DNA of 64,000 nucleotides from CAWELS01 sp964468205. Its GTDB lineage: Bacteria; Acidobacteriota; Terriglobia; Bryobacterales; Bryobacteraceae. Below, piece after piece: positions 16,561 to 24,818 of this stretch. Under the pieces are notes generated by a model. It saw only the letters and a program-made list of their open reading frames with translations. It did not search any database and was not told the origin of the DNA. Where the stretch lies: the NCBI GenBank assembly GCA_964468205.1, contig CAYXVG010000012.1:66247-130246 (forward strand). The letters run 5' to 3'. The translations under genes and the position numbers were made by a program. Position 1 is the stretch's first letter. Each line of letters starts with the position of its first letter.

Positions 16561-17889
16561 CTATCCCACCAGAACGATGCGGAGATCCATCACATTGGTG
16601 TTGGTAGGACCGGTCTTCAGCAGATCCCCTAGCGGCTCGAAGAAGTGATAAGAGTCGTTGTTGCCGAGAAACGCAACCGGATCGAGACCTTTCTGCCGGG
16701 CCCGTAACGCGGTGCGGCCGTCCGCGATCGCTCCGGCGGCATCGGTCGGGCCGTCGCTTCCATCCGTCCCTCCGCTGAGGATTACGGTTCGCGGCAAGCC
16801 GTCGATGTCGATCGCCGCCGCAAGCGCAAACTCCTGGTTCCGGCCGCCCAGCCCGCGGCCGCGGATGGTGACCGTCGTTTCACCGCCGGTGATGACACAT
16901 GCCGGCGCTTTCAACGGCCGTCCGGAGGAGTGGATCTCCTTGGCGATAGCGGCGTGGACCCGTGCCACATCCTTGGTCTCGCCCTCGATATAGGTGGAAA
17001 GCAGGAGCGTGCGAAATCCGAGTTCCTTAGCCCGGATCGCCGCCGCATCGGCCGCCAAGCGGTTGCTTCCAACCACCAGGTTCTGTGTATGGGAGAGCTC
17101 CGCGGCGCCTTCTTTCGGAGTGTCGGCTATTTCGCCCGCGATCCCTTTCTCGATCCGCTCACGAACCGCGGCTGGGGTTTTCCCGTGGATCTTGTAGTGA
17201 TCGAGGATCGCCTTGGCACGGGCGAATGTGGAGCTGTCCGGAGCGGTCGGCCCGGAAGCGATGACATCCAAGTCATCGCCAATCACGTCGGAGAGCATGA
17301 GGCAGATGACCGTTGCGGGCCACGCCAGCCGTGAGAGCTGGCCGCCTTTGATACCCGAGATGTGTTTTCTGACGGCGTTGATTTCATGGATGGACGCGCC
17401 GCATTCGAGCAGGAGACGGGTGGTTTCCTGTTTCTCGTCCAGGGTCACCGGCGAGGCCGGCAGAGGGAGCAAGGCGGATCCGCCACCCGACATCACGCAG
17501 ACTATTAAATCGCCTTCGCCAGCCTCGGAGGCCATCTGCGCGATTCGCGCGCCGCCGGCAACACCCGCCTGATCGGGTACCGGATGGCCGCACTCGTTCA
17601 GTTCCACCCGCTTGAGCCGGGCAAGGTGTCCGTACTTCACGTTCACGAGTCCGCCGGTGACACGGCGCCCAAGCGTGCGCTCGACAGCTTTCGCCATAGC
17701 GGCGCTGGCCTTGCCGGCGCCGAGCACTAAAATCCGTTTGTAGTTGTCCAGCGGGTACTGCTTTCGTCCGGCGTATAAAACGCCGTCACGAACTTCGATA
17801 TGGCGCAGGACAGCCTGGAATGGGTCGGCGGCCTTGAGAGCGGCCTTAAATATGGAGCGGGCGTGACGCCGCAATGTCGCTTCAGTCAT
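16561..17889 (-). CDS. Glycerate 2-kinase (GckA/MOFRL family)
   Basis: Phosphorylates D-glycerate to 2-phosphoglycerate, feeding it into lower glycolysis. The 442-residue length is typical of the class-II family (DUF4147 plus MOFRL). Family motifs visible are LVLGAGKASAAMAKAVE near 50, CVMSGGGSALLPLPA near 130, KHISGIKGGQLSRLAWPATV near 190 and the MOFRL C-terminal ILSGGTDGSDGPTDAAGAIA near 380. It overlaps the upstream aroK by 4 bases, so the two form a transcription unit, although their pathways are not obviously linked. Confidence 0.9.
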   Translation of the reverse strand: MTEATLRRHARSIFKAALKAADPFQAVLRHIEVRDGVLYAGRKQYPLDNYKRILVLGAGKASAAMAKAVERTLGRRVTGGLVNVKYGHLARLKRVELNECGHPVPDQAGVAGGARIAQMASEAGEGDLIVCVMSGGGSALLPLPASPVTLDEKQETTRLLLECGASIHEINAVRKHISGIKGGQLSRLAWPATVICLMLSDVIGDDLDVIASGPTAPDSSTFARAKAILDHYKIHGKTPAAVRERIEKGIAGEIADTPKEGAAELSHTQNLVVGSNRLAADAAAIRAKELGFRTLLLSTYIEGETKDVARVHAAIAKEIHSSGRPLKAPACVITGGETTVTIRGRGLGGRNQEFALAAAIDIDGLPRTVILSGGTDGSDGPTDAAGAIADGRTALRARQKGLDPVAFLGNNDSYHFFEPLGDLLKTGPTNTNVMDLRIVLVG

Positions 17890-18419
17890 GATTCAAAAAT
17901 GGACAGAGCCAGAATCGCTTTTACGACCGGCTCCGGGTCGTCTCCCTTGATTTCAATCCGGTGATCCGCTCGCTCGTAGGCGGGGCGGCGGGAGTTATAA
18001 AGTTCTTCAAACTTCTCCGGGTCGCGCGCCAGCGGACGGTTCGCGTCCTCCGCGACCCTTGCCTTCAGGGTGTCGAGCGGGGGATCCAGCCAGATCGAGA
18101 CTCCGTTGGGGGCGAGCAAGGCATAATTGTCGTCTTGAGCAAAGGCTCCCCCGCCGAGCGCCATGACAGTAGGGCGGCCCTGCTCGATGGTGCGGACGCG
18201 GTCTTCAATGGCGGAGTGCTCGATGCGGCGGAACTCTTTTTCGCCGCTGTGCTCGAATATCTCTGGAATGGAACACTGCGCCTTCGCCACGATGTCGTCG
18301 TCGATGTCAACGAATCGCCAGCCAAGCTCCTCGGCAAGCATCTTTCCGACGGTCGTTTTCCCAGAAGCCATAAAGCCGACCAGATAGATGCCGGGTGTGC
18401 GTTTTAGCTTCAGAATCAT
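17886..18419 (-). CDS. aroK: Shikimate kinase
   Basis: Phosphorylates shikimate at O3 in aromatic amino acid synthesis. The 177-residue protein has the P-loop GFMASGKTTVGKMLAEELGW (15-34), a DxD motif (FVDIDDDI), the substrate Arg in EKEFRRIE and GGGAF, and the lid Arg in ANRPLARDP. The length is normal. It is first of a two-gene unit with the glycerate kinase. A GluKxAEE-like lid and C-terminal helix are complete, so the enzyme should be functional. Confidence 0.92.
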   Translation of the reverse strand: MILKLKRTPGIYLVGFMASGKTTVGKMLAEELGWRFVDIDDDIVAKAQCSIPEIFEHSGEKEFRRIEHSAIEDRVRTIEQGRPTVMALGGGAFAQDDNYALLAPNGVSIWLDPPLDTLKARVAEDANRPLARDPEKFEELYNSRRPAYERADHRIEIKGDDPEPVVKAILALSIFES

Positions 18420-18458
18420 CTTGCACCTCCGGGCGCAAAGCAGGCGCGGCAGTCAACG

Positions 18459-19241
18459 CTAGCCGTTCTCAGCACTACGATACATCCGATGAAGCTGCGC
18501 GTCCACCAACCCAGGCAGTATGCGCGCTACCGCGACGAGTAGCCACCCAGCCCTCGGGGTCATCACGGTCCGCTTTTCCTTTTCCACTCCGGCGACAATC
18601 CTCTCCGCACAGTGTTCCGGCGTTATCGCAAATTTCTTGGATCGCTGAATCGAAGGCGGAACCTCGCCGCCAAGCGTGTGTGAATGGAAGCCGGTTTTGA
18701 CGTATCCCGGACACACGGTCATTGTCTTGACACCGGCGTGCTTCAGTTCGAGCCGCAGTCCGTCACTCAATGAGGCTAGAGCATACTTTGAGGCCGAGTA
18801 TATGGTCATCCACGGAAGCGTCACTTTGCCGGCGATGGAGCCAACGTTAACAATCATCCCGCTGCCCCGCTGCACCATGTGCGGGGCAACCAGCCGAATC
18901 ATCGCCAGCGGAGTCATCAGGTTGAGTTCAATCACGGCGCGCGTTTCGGCCTCGTCTGCCCGCCAACTTGGAACATAGAGGCCGATGCCGGCGTTGTTAA
19001 CGAGAACGTCAATGGCGCCAAAGCGGTCGAGGGTGTTTTGGACGCATCGCTCGCGTACGGCGGGATCGGTCAGATCTCCGGCGGTAACGACCGCACCGCC
19101 GCCGGCCACCTGTTCCAGCTTATCCCGGGACCTTGCCACCACCGAGATATTGGCCCCGCGGCCCCGGAACGCCGCCGCGCACGCCGCGCCAATGCCGGCC
19201 GAAGCGCCTGTAATGAGTACTGTCTTTCCCTGAAGTTTCAT
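18459..19241 (-). CDS. Short-chain dehydrogenase/reductase (classical SDR)
   Basis: A 260-residue NAD(P)-dependent oxidoreductase. I start it at ATG 19241, directly before KLQGKTVLITGASAGIGAAC, because the longer open frame to 19361 adds residues with no SDR character. Seen: the TGASAGIG nucleotide loop (11-18), NNAGIGL near 87, a catalytic Ser in VGSIAGK near 138 and Tyr-x3-Lys (YSASKYA) near 151. The Arg after the cofactor strand (VARSRDK) favours NADP. The substrate is unknown. A hydrophobic C-terminal stretch (WLLVAVARILPGLVD) hints at membrane association, as in DHRS7-like enzymes. Confidence 0.87.
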   Translation of the reverse strand: MKLQGKTVLITGASAGIGAACAAAFRGRGANISVVARSRDKLEQVAGGGAVVTAGDLTDPAVRERCVQNTLDRFGAIDVLVNNAGIGLYVPSWRADEAETRAVIELNLMTPLAMIRLVAPHMVQRGSGMIVNVGSIAGKVTLPWMTIYSASKYALASLSDGLRLELKHAGVKTMTVCPGYVKTGFHSHTLGGEVPPSIQRSKKFAITPEHCAERIVAGVEKEKRTVMTPRAGWLLVAVARILPGLVDAQLHRMYRSAENG

Positions 19242-19339
19242 AATGTTCTGCGCGCGCCTGCCGCCGCGCCGCAAGTGTGAGATTCCAGAATAACCACATC
19301 TGCCGGCGGTTCGCCTTCCAACATGGAGATAATAAAGGT

Positions 19340-19969
19340 ATGCAGCCGGCTCTACTGCCACTTTTTCCGCTGCCCGTTGTCCTGTTTCCCAGGACCCAGC
19401 TACCCCTCCATATCTTCGAAGACAGATACAAGGAGATGATCGGCGAGGCGATCCGCGACAAAACGGAGTTTGGAGTAGTTCTATCCGCGGAGAAGGACAT
19501 TGCCGATGTAGGTTGCACCGGCATCATCGAGGAAGTAACCGAGCGTTATCCCGACGGGAGGCTGGATATCGTCGTCGTTGGCATGCGGCGCTTCGAGATC
19601 CTTGACTTGGACAGCGAAAAATCCTATCTGCGAGGCGCAGTGAACTTCTTCAACGACGAAGAAACGGAAGCGGCCTCTCCCGAGGTCGCGAAACAAGCCC
19701 TAAAAGGTTACACCGAGCTACGTGCCTCGTCCCGGACCCTGGAGACCGCCGAGCCGAAATGGCAGGATCCACAGCTAAGTTTTCAACTCGCCCAGGCCAT
19801 CCCGGACGTCGCGTTCCGGCAGCGTCTACTGGTGAGCCGCTCGGAAGCCGAGCGCATCCAGCTTCTCGCGGAGTTTATCCCGCAGCACATCAAGCTGCAG
19901 AAATATATCGAACACATCAAGTCCGTCGCCCCCACCAACGGTCATGGCCCTCACTCGGTGGTCGAGTAG
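19340..19969 (+). CDS. LON substrate-binding domain protein
   Basis: A 209-residue protein made of the Lon N-terminal (PUA-like) domain alone, with no ATPase or protease part. The start ATG 19340 gives MQPALLPLFPLPVVLFPRTQ, the usual beginning of this family, then LPLHIFEDRYKEMIGEAI and a C-terminal helical bundle. Such stand-alone proteins are widespread, and their role is not established; a part in protein turnover or substrate selection is often assumed. The full-length Lon is encoded at 51.8-54.3 kb. The gene is divergent from the SDR gene across a 98-base spacer. Confidence 0.85.
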   Translation: MQPALLPLFPLPVVLFPRTQLPLHIFEDRYKEMIGEAIRDKTEFGVVLSAEKDIADVGCTGIIEEVTERYPDGRLDIVVVGMRRFEILDLDSEKSYLRGAVNFFNDEETEAASPEVAKQALKGYTELRASSRTLETAEPKWQDPQLSFQLAQAIPDVAFRQRLLVSRSEAERIQLLAEFIPQHIKLQKYIEHIKSVAPTNGHGPHSVVE

Positions 19970-19977
19970 TCCTCGCC

Positions 19978-20661
19978 ATGCGACAGTTCCTTCTGATTGA
20001 CGCCGACGACACTCTCTGGGAAAACAACAAGTACTTCGAAGAGGCCTTCGCCGAGTTCGTCGAATTCATTGGCCATTCCAGCCTGTCGGCGGAAGAGATT
20101 CGAGCCATCCTGGACGAGATTGAACTCGTGAACATCAAAGTCCACGGCTACGGCTCCCTGAACTTCGGCCGGAATATGCGGCAGTGTTACGTCCGCCTTG
20201 CGGAGCGGCACATCAGGACTGAAGATCTGACCCGTGTCATGGGTATGGCCGAACGGATTATGGAGAAGCCGATCGAGGTGATCGACGGGGTCCGCGAGAC
20301 CCTTGAGTACCTCTGCGCACGCCACGATCTCACGCTGTTTACTAAGGGGCATCCAGAAGAGCAGAAACTGAAGATCGATCGTTCGGGCCTCGGCGTGTTT
20401 TTCGGCCACACTGAGATCGTTAAGGAGAAGGACGAAGCAACATATCGGAGATTGGCGGCCGAGCGCAACCTCGACCCGGCGCGCACGTGGATGGTCGGAA
20501 ATTCCCCGAAGTCGGACATTCGGCCCGCGCTCGCGGCGGGAATCGGGGCGGTCTACGTTCCGCATGAGCGCACCTGGCATCTCGAGAAAGAGCCCGTGGA
20601 CGGCAACGACGGCAGACTGCTGATAGTGGATAGCTTCACCAGCTTGCGGGAGCATTTCTGA
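19978..20661 (+). CDS. HAD-superfamily hydrolase
   Basis: A 227-residue phosphatase-like protein starting at ATG 19978, 8 bases after the LON-domain gene. HAD motif I is LIDADDTLWENN (nucleophile Asp9 or so, with the DxDxT/W variant). Motif II is the Thr in LTLFTKGHPEEQ, the motif III Lys is in EIVKEKDEATY, and motif IV is VGNSPKSDIRPALAAG. A helical cap lies between residues 20 and 95. DTLWENN is typical of the YjjG/haloacid-dehalogenase-like phosphatases. The substrate is not predictable. It probably shares a transcript with the upstream gene. Confidence 0.85.
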   Translation: MRQFLLIDADDTLWENNKYFEEAFAEFVEFIGHSSLSAEEIRAILDEIELVNIKVHGYGSLNFGRNMRQCYVRLAERHIRTEDLTRVMGMAERIMEKPIEVIDGVRETLEYLCARHDLTLFTKGHPEEQKLKIDRSGLGVFFGHTEIVKEKDEATYRRLAAERNLDPARTWMVGNSPKSDIRPALAAGIGAVYVPHERTWHLEKEPVDGNDGRLLIVDSFTSLREHF

Positions 20662-20677
20662 CGCTGGCAGCGGACGG

Positions 20678-21760
20678 TCAGCCTGGCTGCAATCCGAGAG
20701 CTTTGATCAGGCTCGTGACCGGCCGCCCGTCCTTGAAGAGGCCGAAGCCCCCTTTGTAGTCCCACGTCGCCCAGCCGATGCCGTTCTCCTCGAAAACCGA
20801 GCGCGTGTCCTCATACCACCGCATTCGCGGACCCGCGGGCGCCTTGTCGATGACTCCCCACTCGCCGGAGTAGAGTGGCAGGCCGTACTTTCGGGCCGCC
20901 GCGAGCGGTCCTTCGATGAGTTCGGCCGTCGTGGAGCGGTCAAAAACGAAACGGTTCTCCGGAACCAACGCGGACTTGAGGCCCGGCTCAAGCGACTCCA
21001 ACTCGGCTTCCGGCGCCAGGCGGCCTGGGTAGTTCACCGGCCCCGTGTAATCTCCGGCCCGGGTCCAGGAAGCGCGGTAATGAGTCAGGATCATCGGATG
21101 GTAGTAGTGGAAGCTAAGGATGACATCAGGGTCGTTTTCCGGGATACGCAGTTCGTCGAAGGTGAACACGGACTGCCACATATTGGAGCCAACTATGATC
21201 TTGCGCTTCGGCTCCAGTTCCCGGATCACGGCAACCATCTTGTTCACGAGCCGGTTCCACTGTTCCGGGTCGTCCGCGACGGGTTCGTTCATTGGCTCGT
21301 AAGCGACCTTCCCCACGGAGCGGCCGCCCACCTGGGAAGAGAGGTCGCGCCAGCAATCCAGGAAGCGTTCCTGGGCCTCCGGTTTTGTCCATAACGGCCG
21401 TTCCTTTTCGTTGAAATGGTGCGAGCGCAAGATGTGTAGGTCAATCACGGCCCCCAGGCCGTATTCATCGCACCAGTCAAGCGCGTTGTTGAGCAGTTCA
21501 AAAGCTTCTGGTTCTCTCTCGCCGCTCTCGTCCCAGAGTTGCTCTTCGTCGACCGGGATGCGGAGATGGTCGAGGCCGAGGCCGGCGAGAAACGCAACAT
21601 CCTTCTTTTGGAAATAGGAGCGGCGTTCGGCGCCGCGGCGGCGGCTTTGGGATAGCCAGTGGGAAATGTTCGTTCCGCGGCGCGCCTGGAAACTATCCGA
21701 GGCGCGAAGCATAGCGGGTGCGGCGAGCAGGCCTTTCGTAAACGTGCGGCGATCCAGCAT
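20678..21760 (-). CDS. Glycoside hydrolase family 5-like, Tat-exported
   Basis: A 360-residue retaining beta-glycosidase of the GH5/cellulase type. The start ATG 21760 gives MLDRRTFTKGLLAAPA, a twin-arginine signal. The TIM-barrel markers are LDHLRIPVDEEQ, VIDLHI, the acid/base Glu159 in YEPMNEP, SFHYYHP and the nucleophile Glu300 in YSGEWG. The residues WATWDYKGGFGLF near the end are typical of the family. It probably cleaves a beta-linked glucan or mannan in the periplasm; the sugar is not determinable. It lies convergent to the HAD gene and downstream of nuoN, but separated from it by 48 bases in the same direction of reading. Confidence 0.85.
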   Translation of the reverse strand: MLDRRTFTKGLLAAPAMLRASDSFQARRGTNISHWLSQSRRRGAERRSYFQKKDVAFLAGLGLDHLRIPVDEEQLWDESGEREPEAFELLNNALDWCDEYGLGAVIDLHILRSHHFNEKERPLWTKPEAQERFLDCWRDLSSQVGGRSVGKVAYEPMNEPVADDPEQWNRLVNKMVAVIRELEPKRKIIVGSNMWQSVFTFDELRIPENDPDVILSFHYYHPMILTHYRASWTRAGDYTGPVNYPGRLAPEAELESLEPGLKSALVPENRFVFDRSTTAELIEGPLAAARKYGLPLYSGEWGVIDKAPAGPRMRWYEDTRSVFEENGIGWATWDYKGGFGLFKDGRPVTSLIKALGLQPG

Positions 21761-21808
21761 AGGATTCCTCAGGACTACGATATCCGAAAACAGCAAGGCC
21801 GCGCCGCC

Positions 21809-23281
21809 TTACCAGGCCGCGGCAAACAACGCCCCGCTGACGGCAAAGCGGAGGACGATGGCCGGGAATACCCCGAGCAGAATCGTGCCGGTGGCGCAGA
21901 TCCACAGCGCGGCCTGAATCCCGTGGCCAACGGGCGGCAGGCTCTCCGCATCCGCGGCGGGCTCGTGGAAGTACATCAGCACAAGAATTCGGAGGTAGTA
22001 GTAGGCGGCGACAGCGCTATTCAGGAGGCCGAGTACGGTCAACGAGTAAAGGCCGGAGTCGATCGCGGCCTTGAAGATATAGAACTTACCGAAGAAGCCG
22101 CCGGTCAAGGGAATGCCAATGAGTGAAAGGAGGAAGACTGCGAACACCGCCGCCAGCGCCGGCTGCCGCTGCGCCAGTCCGGCATAGCTGTCCACCCGGA
22201 CGAACTGCTCTCCCGGCCGGGCGAAGTACGTCACCACGGCGAAAGCTCCGATATTCATGAGTGCATACGCCGCCAGGTAGAACATCACGGCCTGAACGCC
22301 TTCCGCGGAACCCGCGGTAACCGCGACCAGAACGTATCCGGCGTGAGCGATAGAGCTGTAGGCAAGCAGCCGCTTGATGTTCTGTTGCACAATCGCGCAC
22401 AGGTTGCCAACGAGCATGGTGCCGAGAGCAACCCACCACAGGATCGGAATCCAGGCCTGTCCCACCGGCTCGAAAGTGGTCACGAAGACGCGGATGATAA
22501 TGGCAAACGCCGCGGCTTTCGGCCCAGCGGAGAGGAAGCCGGCAACCGGAGCGGCGGCGCCCTGGTAGACGTCAGCCGCCCATACCTGGAAGGGCGCGGC
22601 CGAAACCTTGAACGCAAGCCCCGCGAACATCATTGCCGCGCTGGTGGCCAGGAGCACGAAGGGAGGACGCGTTTCCGCATCCGCGAGGGCGGCTTGAATC
22701 TTCATCAAGTCAGTCGTGCCAGTTCCTCCGTAGATCCAGGCCACGCCGTAGAGCAAGAAAGCAGTGGCGAACGAGCCGAGCAGGAAGTATTTGATGGCCG
22801 CTTCGTTATTGCGAGCGTCGGAACGGAGGTACCCGGCAAGCACGTAACTAGCGATGGAGGAGATCTCCAGGCCCACGAAGATCATGATCAGTTCGCGGGA
22901 CGACACCATGAAGCATTGGCCAACCACACAGAAGACGATCAGCGCGTAGTACTCGCCCGAGTTCGGACGCTCCCGCTCAATGTACTGCTTGGAGATAAGA
23001 ACCGTCAGCAATCCGACCGAGATCACAAGCGTCCGGAAGAAGGTGGTGAACCCGTCGACAACGACCATCTCACGGAACGCCGTGCCCGGGAACCCGTTCG
23101 AGATCGCCACCGCCGCCAGGGCGAAGGCAAATCCGGCTCCGGCCACAAACGTGAGCCGGCCTTTGTTCTCGCGCCGGAGTAATGGTTCGAGCGCCATCGC
23201 AGCCGTGCCGAAGACGATCAGCACGATTTCCGGCAGCACCCGCAACACGTCGATTCCCGAGGGGATAAAGCTACCGGGCAT
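21809..23281 (-). CDS. nuoN: NADH-quinone oxidoreductase subunit N
   Basis: An antiporter-like membrane subunit of complex I (about 490 residues, 14 helices). Start 23281 is chosen because GGAGG (23287-23291) sits 5 bases before it; ATGs at 23284 and 23293 are also in frame. The family core is clear: LIFVGLEISSIASYVLAGYL with the conserved Glu, a Lys in AAFPFQVWAADVYQGAA, and LLAYSSIAHAGYVLVA. It overlaps the nuoM 3' end by 11 bases. It is the last gene of the nuo operon. Confidence 0.95.
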   Translation of the reverse strand: MPGSFIPSGIDVLRVLPEIVLIVFGTAAMALEPLLRRENKGRLTFVAGAGFAFALAAVAISNGFPGTAFREMVVVDGFTTFFRTLVISVGLLTVLISKQYIERERPNSGEYYALIVFCVVGQCFMVSSRELIMIFVGLEISSIASYVLAGYLRSDARNNEAAIKYFLLGSFATAFLLYGVAWIYGGTGTTDLMKIQAALADAETRPPFVLLATSAAMMFAGLAFKVSAAPFQVWAADVYQGAAAPVAGFLSAGPKAAAFAIIIRVFVTTFEPVGQAWIPILWWVALGTMLVGNLCAIVQQNIKRLLAYSSIAHAGYVLVAVTAGSAEGVQAVMFYLAAYALMNIGAFAVVTYFARPGEQFVRVDSYAGLAQRQPALAAVFAVFLLSLIGIPLTGGFFGKFYIFKAAIDSGLYSLTVLGLLNSAVAAYYYLRILVLMYFHEPAADAESLPPVGHGIQAALWICATGTILLGVFPAIVLRFAVSGALFAAAW

Positions 23282-24818
23282 CATTGCCTCCATCCGCCCA
23301 AACCGTGCCGCCGGCCGGCTGGTTCTCGACCAGAAACTCGGCGTTCACCTTTGTCTGTTCCAGGACGCGGGCGTTTTGCGCGCTCACCGGAGGCAGGAAA
23401 GTATGAGTGACAGTTCCCATCCAAACCATGAGAACCACGAGTGGAATGGCCGCCGCCCATTCTCGCGGCACAAGATCCTTCATCCGCGAACGGACCGTTT
23501 CCGGCGTGTCCCCGAAAAAGACCCTCTGGTAGAGCCAGAGCATATAGCAAGCCGACAGGATGACCCCGATGGCGGCGCAGACGGTCCAGCGGAAGTCCAC
23601 CTGGGCAGAACCTTGCAGCACCAGGAACTCGCCTACAAAGTTGTTCAGCGAGGGCAGTCCGATACTCGCGAGCATCGTGATCATGAACACGGTAGAAAGA
23701 TTTGGCGCCGCGGTCGCCACGCCTCCGTAGTCCTTGATCTCCAGTGAGTGCCTGCGCTCGTATAGAAAACCGACCAACATGAAGAGAGCGCCGGTGGAGA
23801 TGCCATGGTTCAGCATCTGATAGACGGCGCCGTCGATGCCGGCCTGAGTGAAAGTGAAGATCCCGAGCACGACAAAGCCCAGGTGGCTCACCGACGAATA
23901 GGCGACCAGCTTCTTCATGTTCGGCTGCACCATTGCGACCAGGGCGCCGTAGATGATGCCAATAATCGCCAGCACGACGATGAACGGCGCGTGCTCGCGG
24001 CTCGCCGTGGGGAACATGGGCAGGCAGAAGCGCACGATGCCGTAGGTCCCCATCTTCAGCATTACGCTGGCCAGCATGATGGAACCGGCCGTCGGAGCCT
24101 CGACGTGGGCGTCGGGCAGCCAAGTGTGCAACGGAAAGAGCGGCACTTTGATCGCGAAGGCCACGAAAAACGCCCAGAATAGGGCGATCTGCTCGACTCG
24201 CGTTAGCACCAGTTCGCCGCTCGAGATCATCGCCGTCAGGGTGGCGTAGTCGAAGGTCCCGGCCCGGCTGTAAAGGTAGAGGATGCCGGCGAGCATCAAT
24301 ACAGACCCCGCCATGGTGTAGAGGAAAAACTTCACGGCTGCGTAGATCCGCCGCTCGTGCCCCCATATCCCGATGAGGAAATACATTGGCACCAGCGAGA
24401 CCTCCCAGAACACGTAGAAGAGGAAGAGGTCGAACGAAATGAATACGCCGATCAGGCCGGCCTCGAGCAGCAGCAGGAAGGCGTAGAACTCTTTGACGCG
24501 CTGGTCGATGGAACGCCACGACACGAGGATTGACAGCGGGGTGAGGAGGGTCGCCAGCAGGACCAGCCAAATGCTCAGTCCGTCCACACCGATGTGATAG
24601 CGGATGGAAGGCGACTCCATCCACTCGACGTCCGTCACGAACTGGAGTGTTGCCCCGCTGGACCAGATGGGCGCCGCGAGCCCGAGAGACAGCAGGAACG
24701 CGCCAATCGAGATCCCGAGCGAGATCCGTCGGGCGGCCTCGGGATTCGACCTGGGCAGGAGTAGCACGAGCACGAATCCGAGCGCCGGCAGCAGCAAAAG
24801 GGAGTTGAGGAGAATCAT
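23271..24818 (-). CDS. nuoM: NADH-quinone oxidoreductase subunit M
   Basis: A proton-pumping antiporter-like subunit of complex I, 515 residues. Conserved features are the Glu in FYVFWEVSLVPMYFLIGIWG (TM5), the Lys in AFAIKVPLFPLHTWLPDAHV (TM7), and KKLVAYSSVSHLGFVVLGIF (TM8). The length is normal. It overlaps nuoL by 4 bases and nuoN by 11 bases, so L, M and N should be co-translated. Confidence 0.96.
   Translation of the reverse strand: MILLNSLLLLPALGFVLVLLLPRSNPEAARRISLGISIGAFLLSLGLAAPIWSSGATLQFVTDVEWMESPSIRYHIGVDGLSIWLVLLATLLTPLSILVSWRSIDQRVKEFYAFLLLLEAGLIGVFISFDLFLFYVFWEVSLVPMYFLIGIWGHERRIYAAVKFFLYTMAGSVLMLAGILYLYSRAGTFDYATLTAMISSGELVLTRVEQIALFWAFFVAFAIKVPLFPLHTWLPDAHVEAPTAGSIMLASVMLKMGTYGIVRFCLPMFPTASREHAPFIVVLAIIGIIYGALVAMVQPNMKKLVAYSSVSHLGFVVLGIFTFTQAGIDGAVYQMLNHGISTGALFMLVGFLYERRHSLEIKDYGGVATAAPNLSTVFMITMLASIGLPSLNNFVGEFLVLQGSAQVDFRWTVCAAIGVILSACYMLWLYQRVFFGDTPETVRSRMKDLVPREWAAAIPLVVLMVWMGTVTHTFLPPVSAQNARVLEQTKVNAEFLVENQPAGGTVWADGGNDAR

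Noticed and set aside
23281..24624. 447-codon frame inside nuoM
   Set aside because: An Arg/His/Pro-rich alternative frame of the well-conserved nuoM gene.
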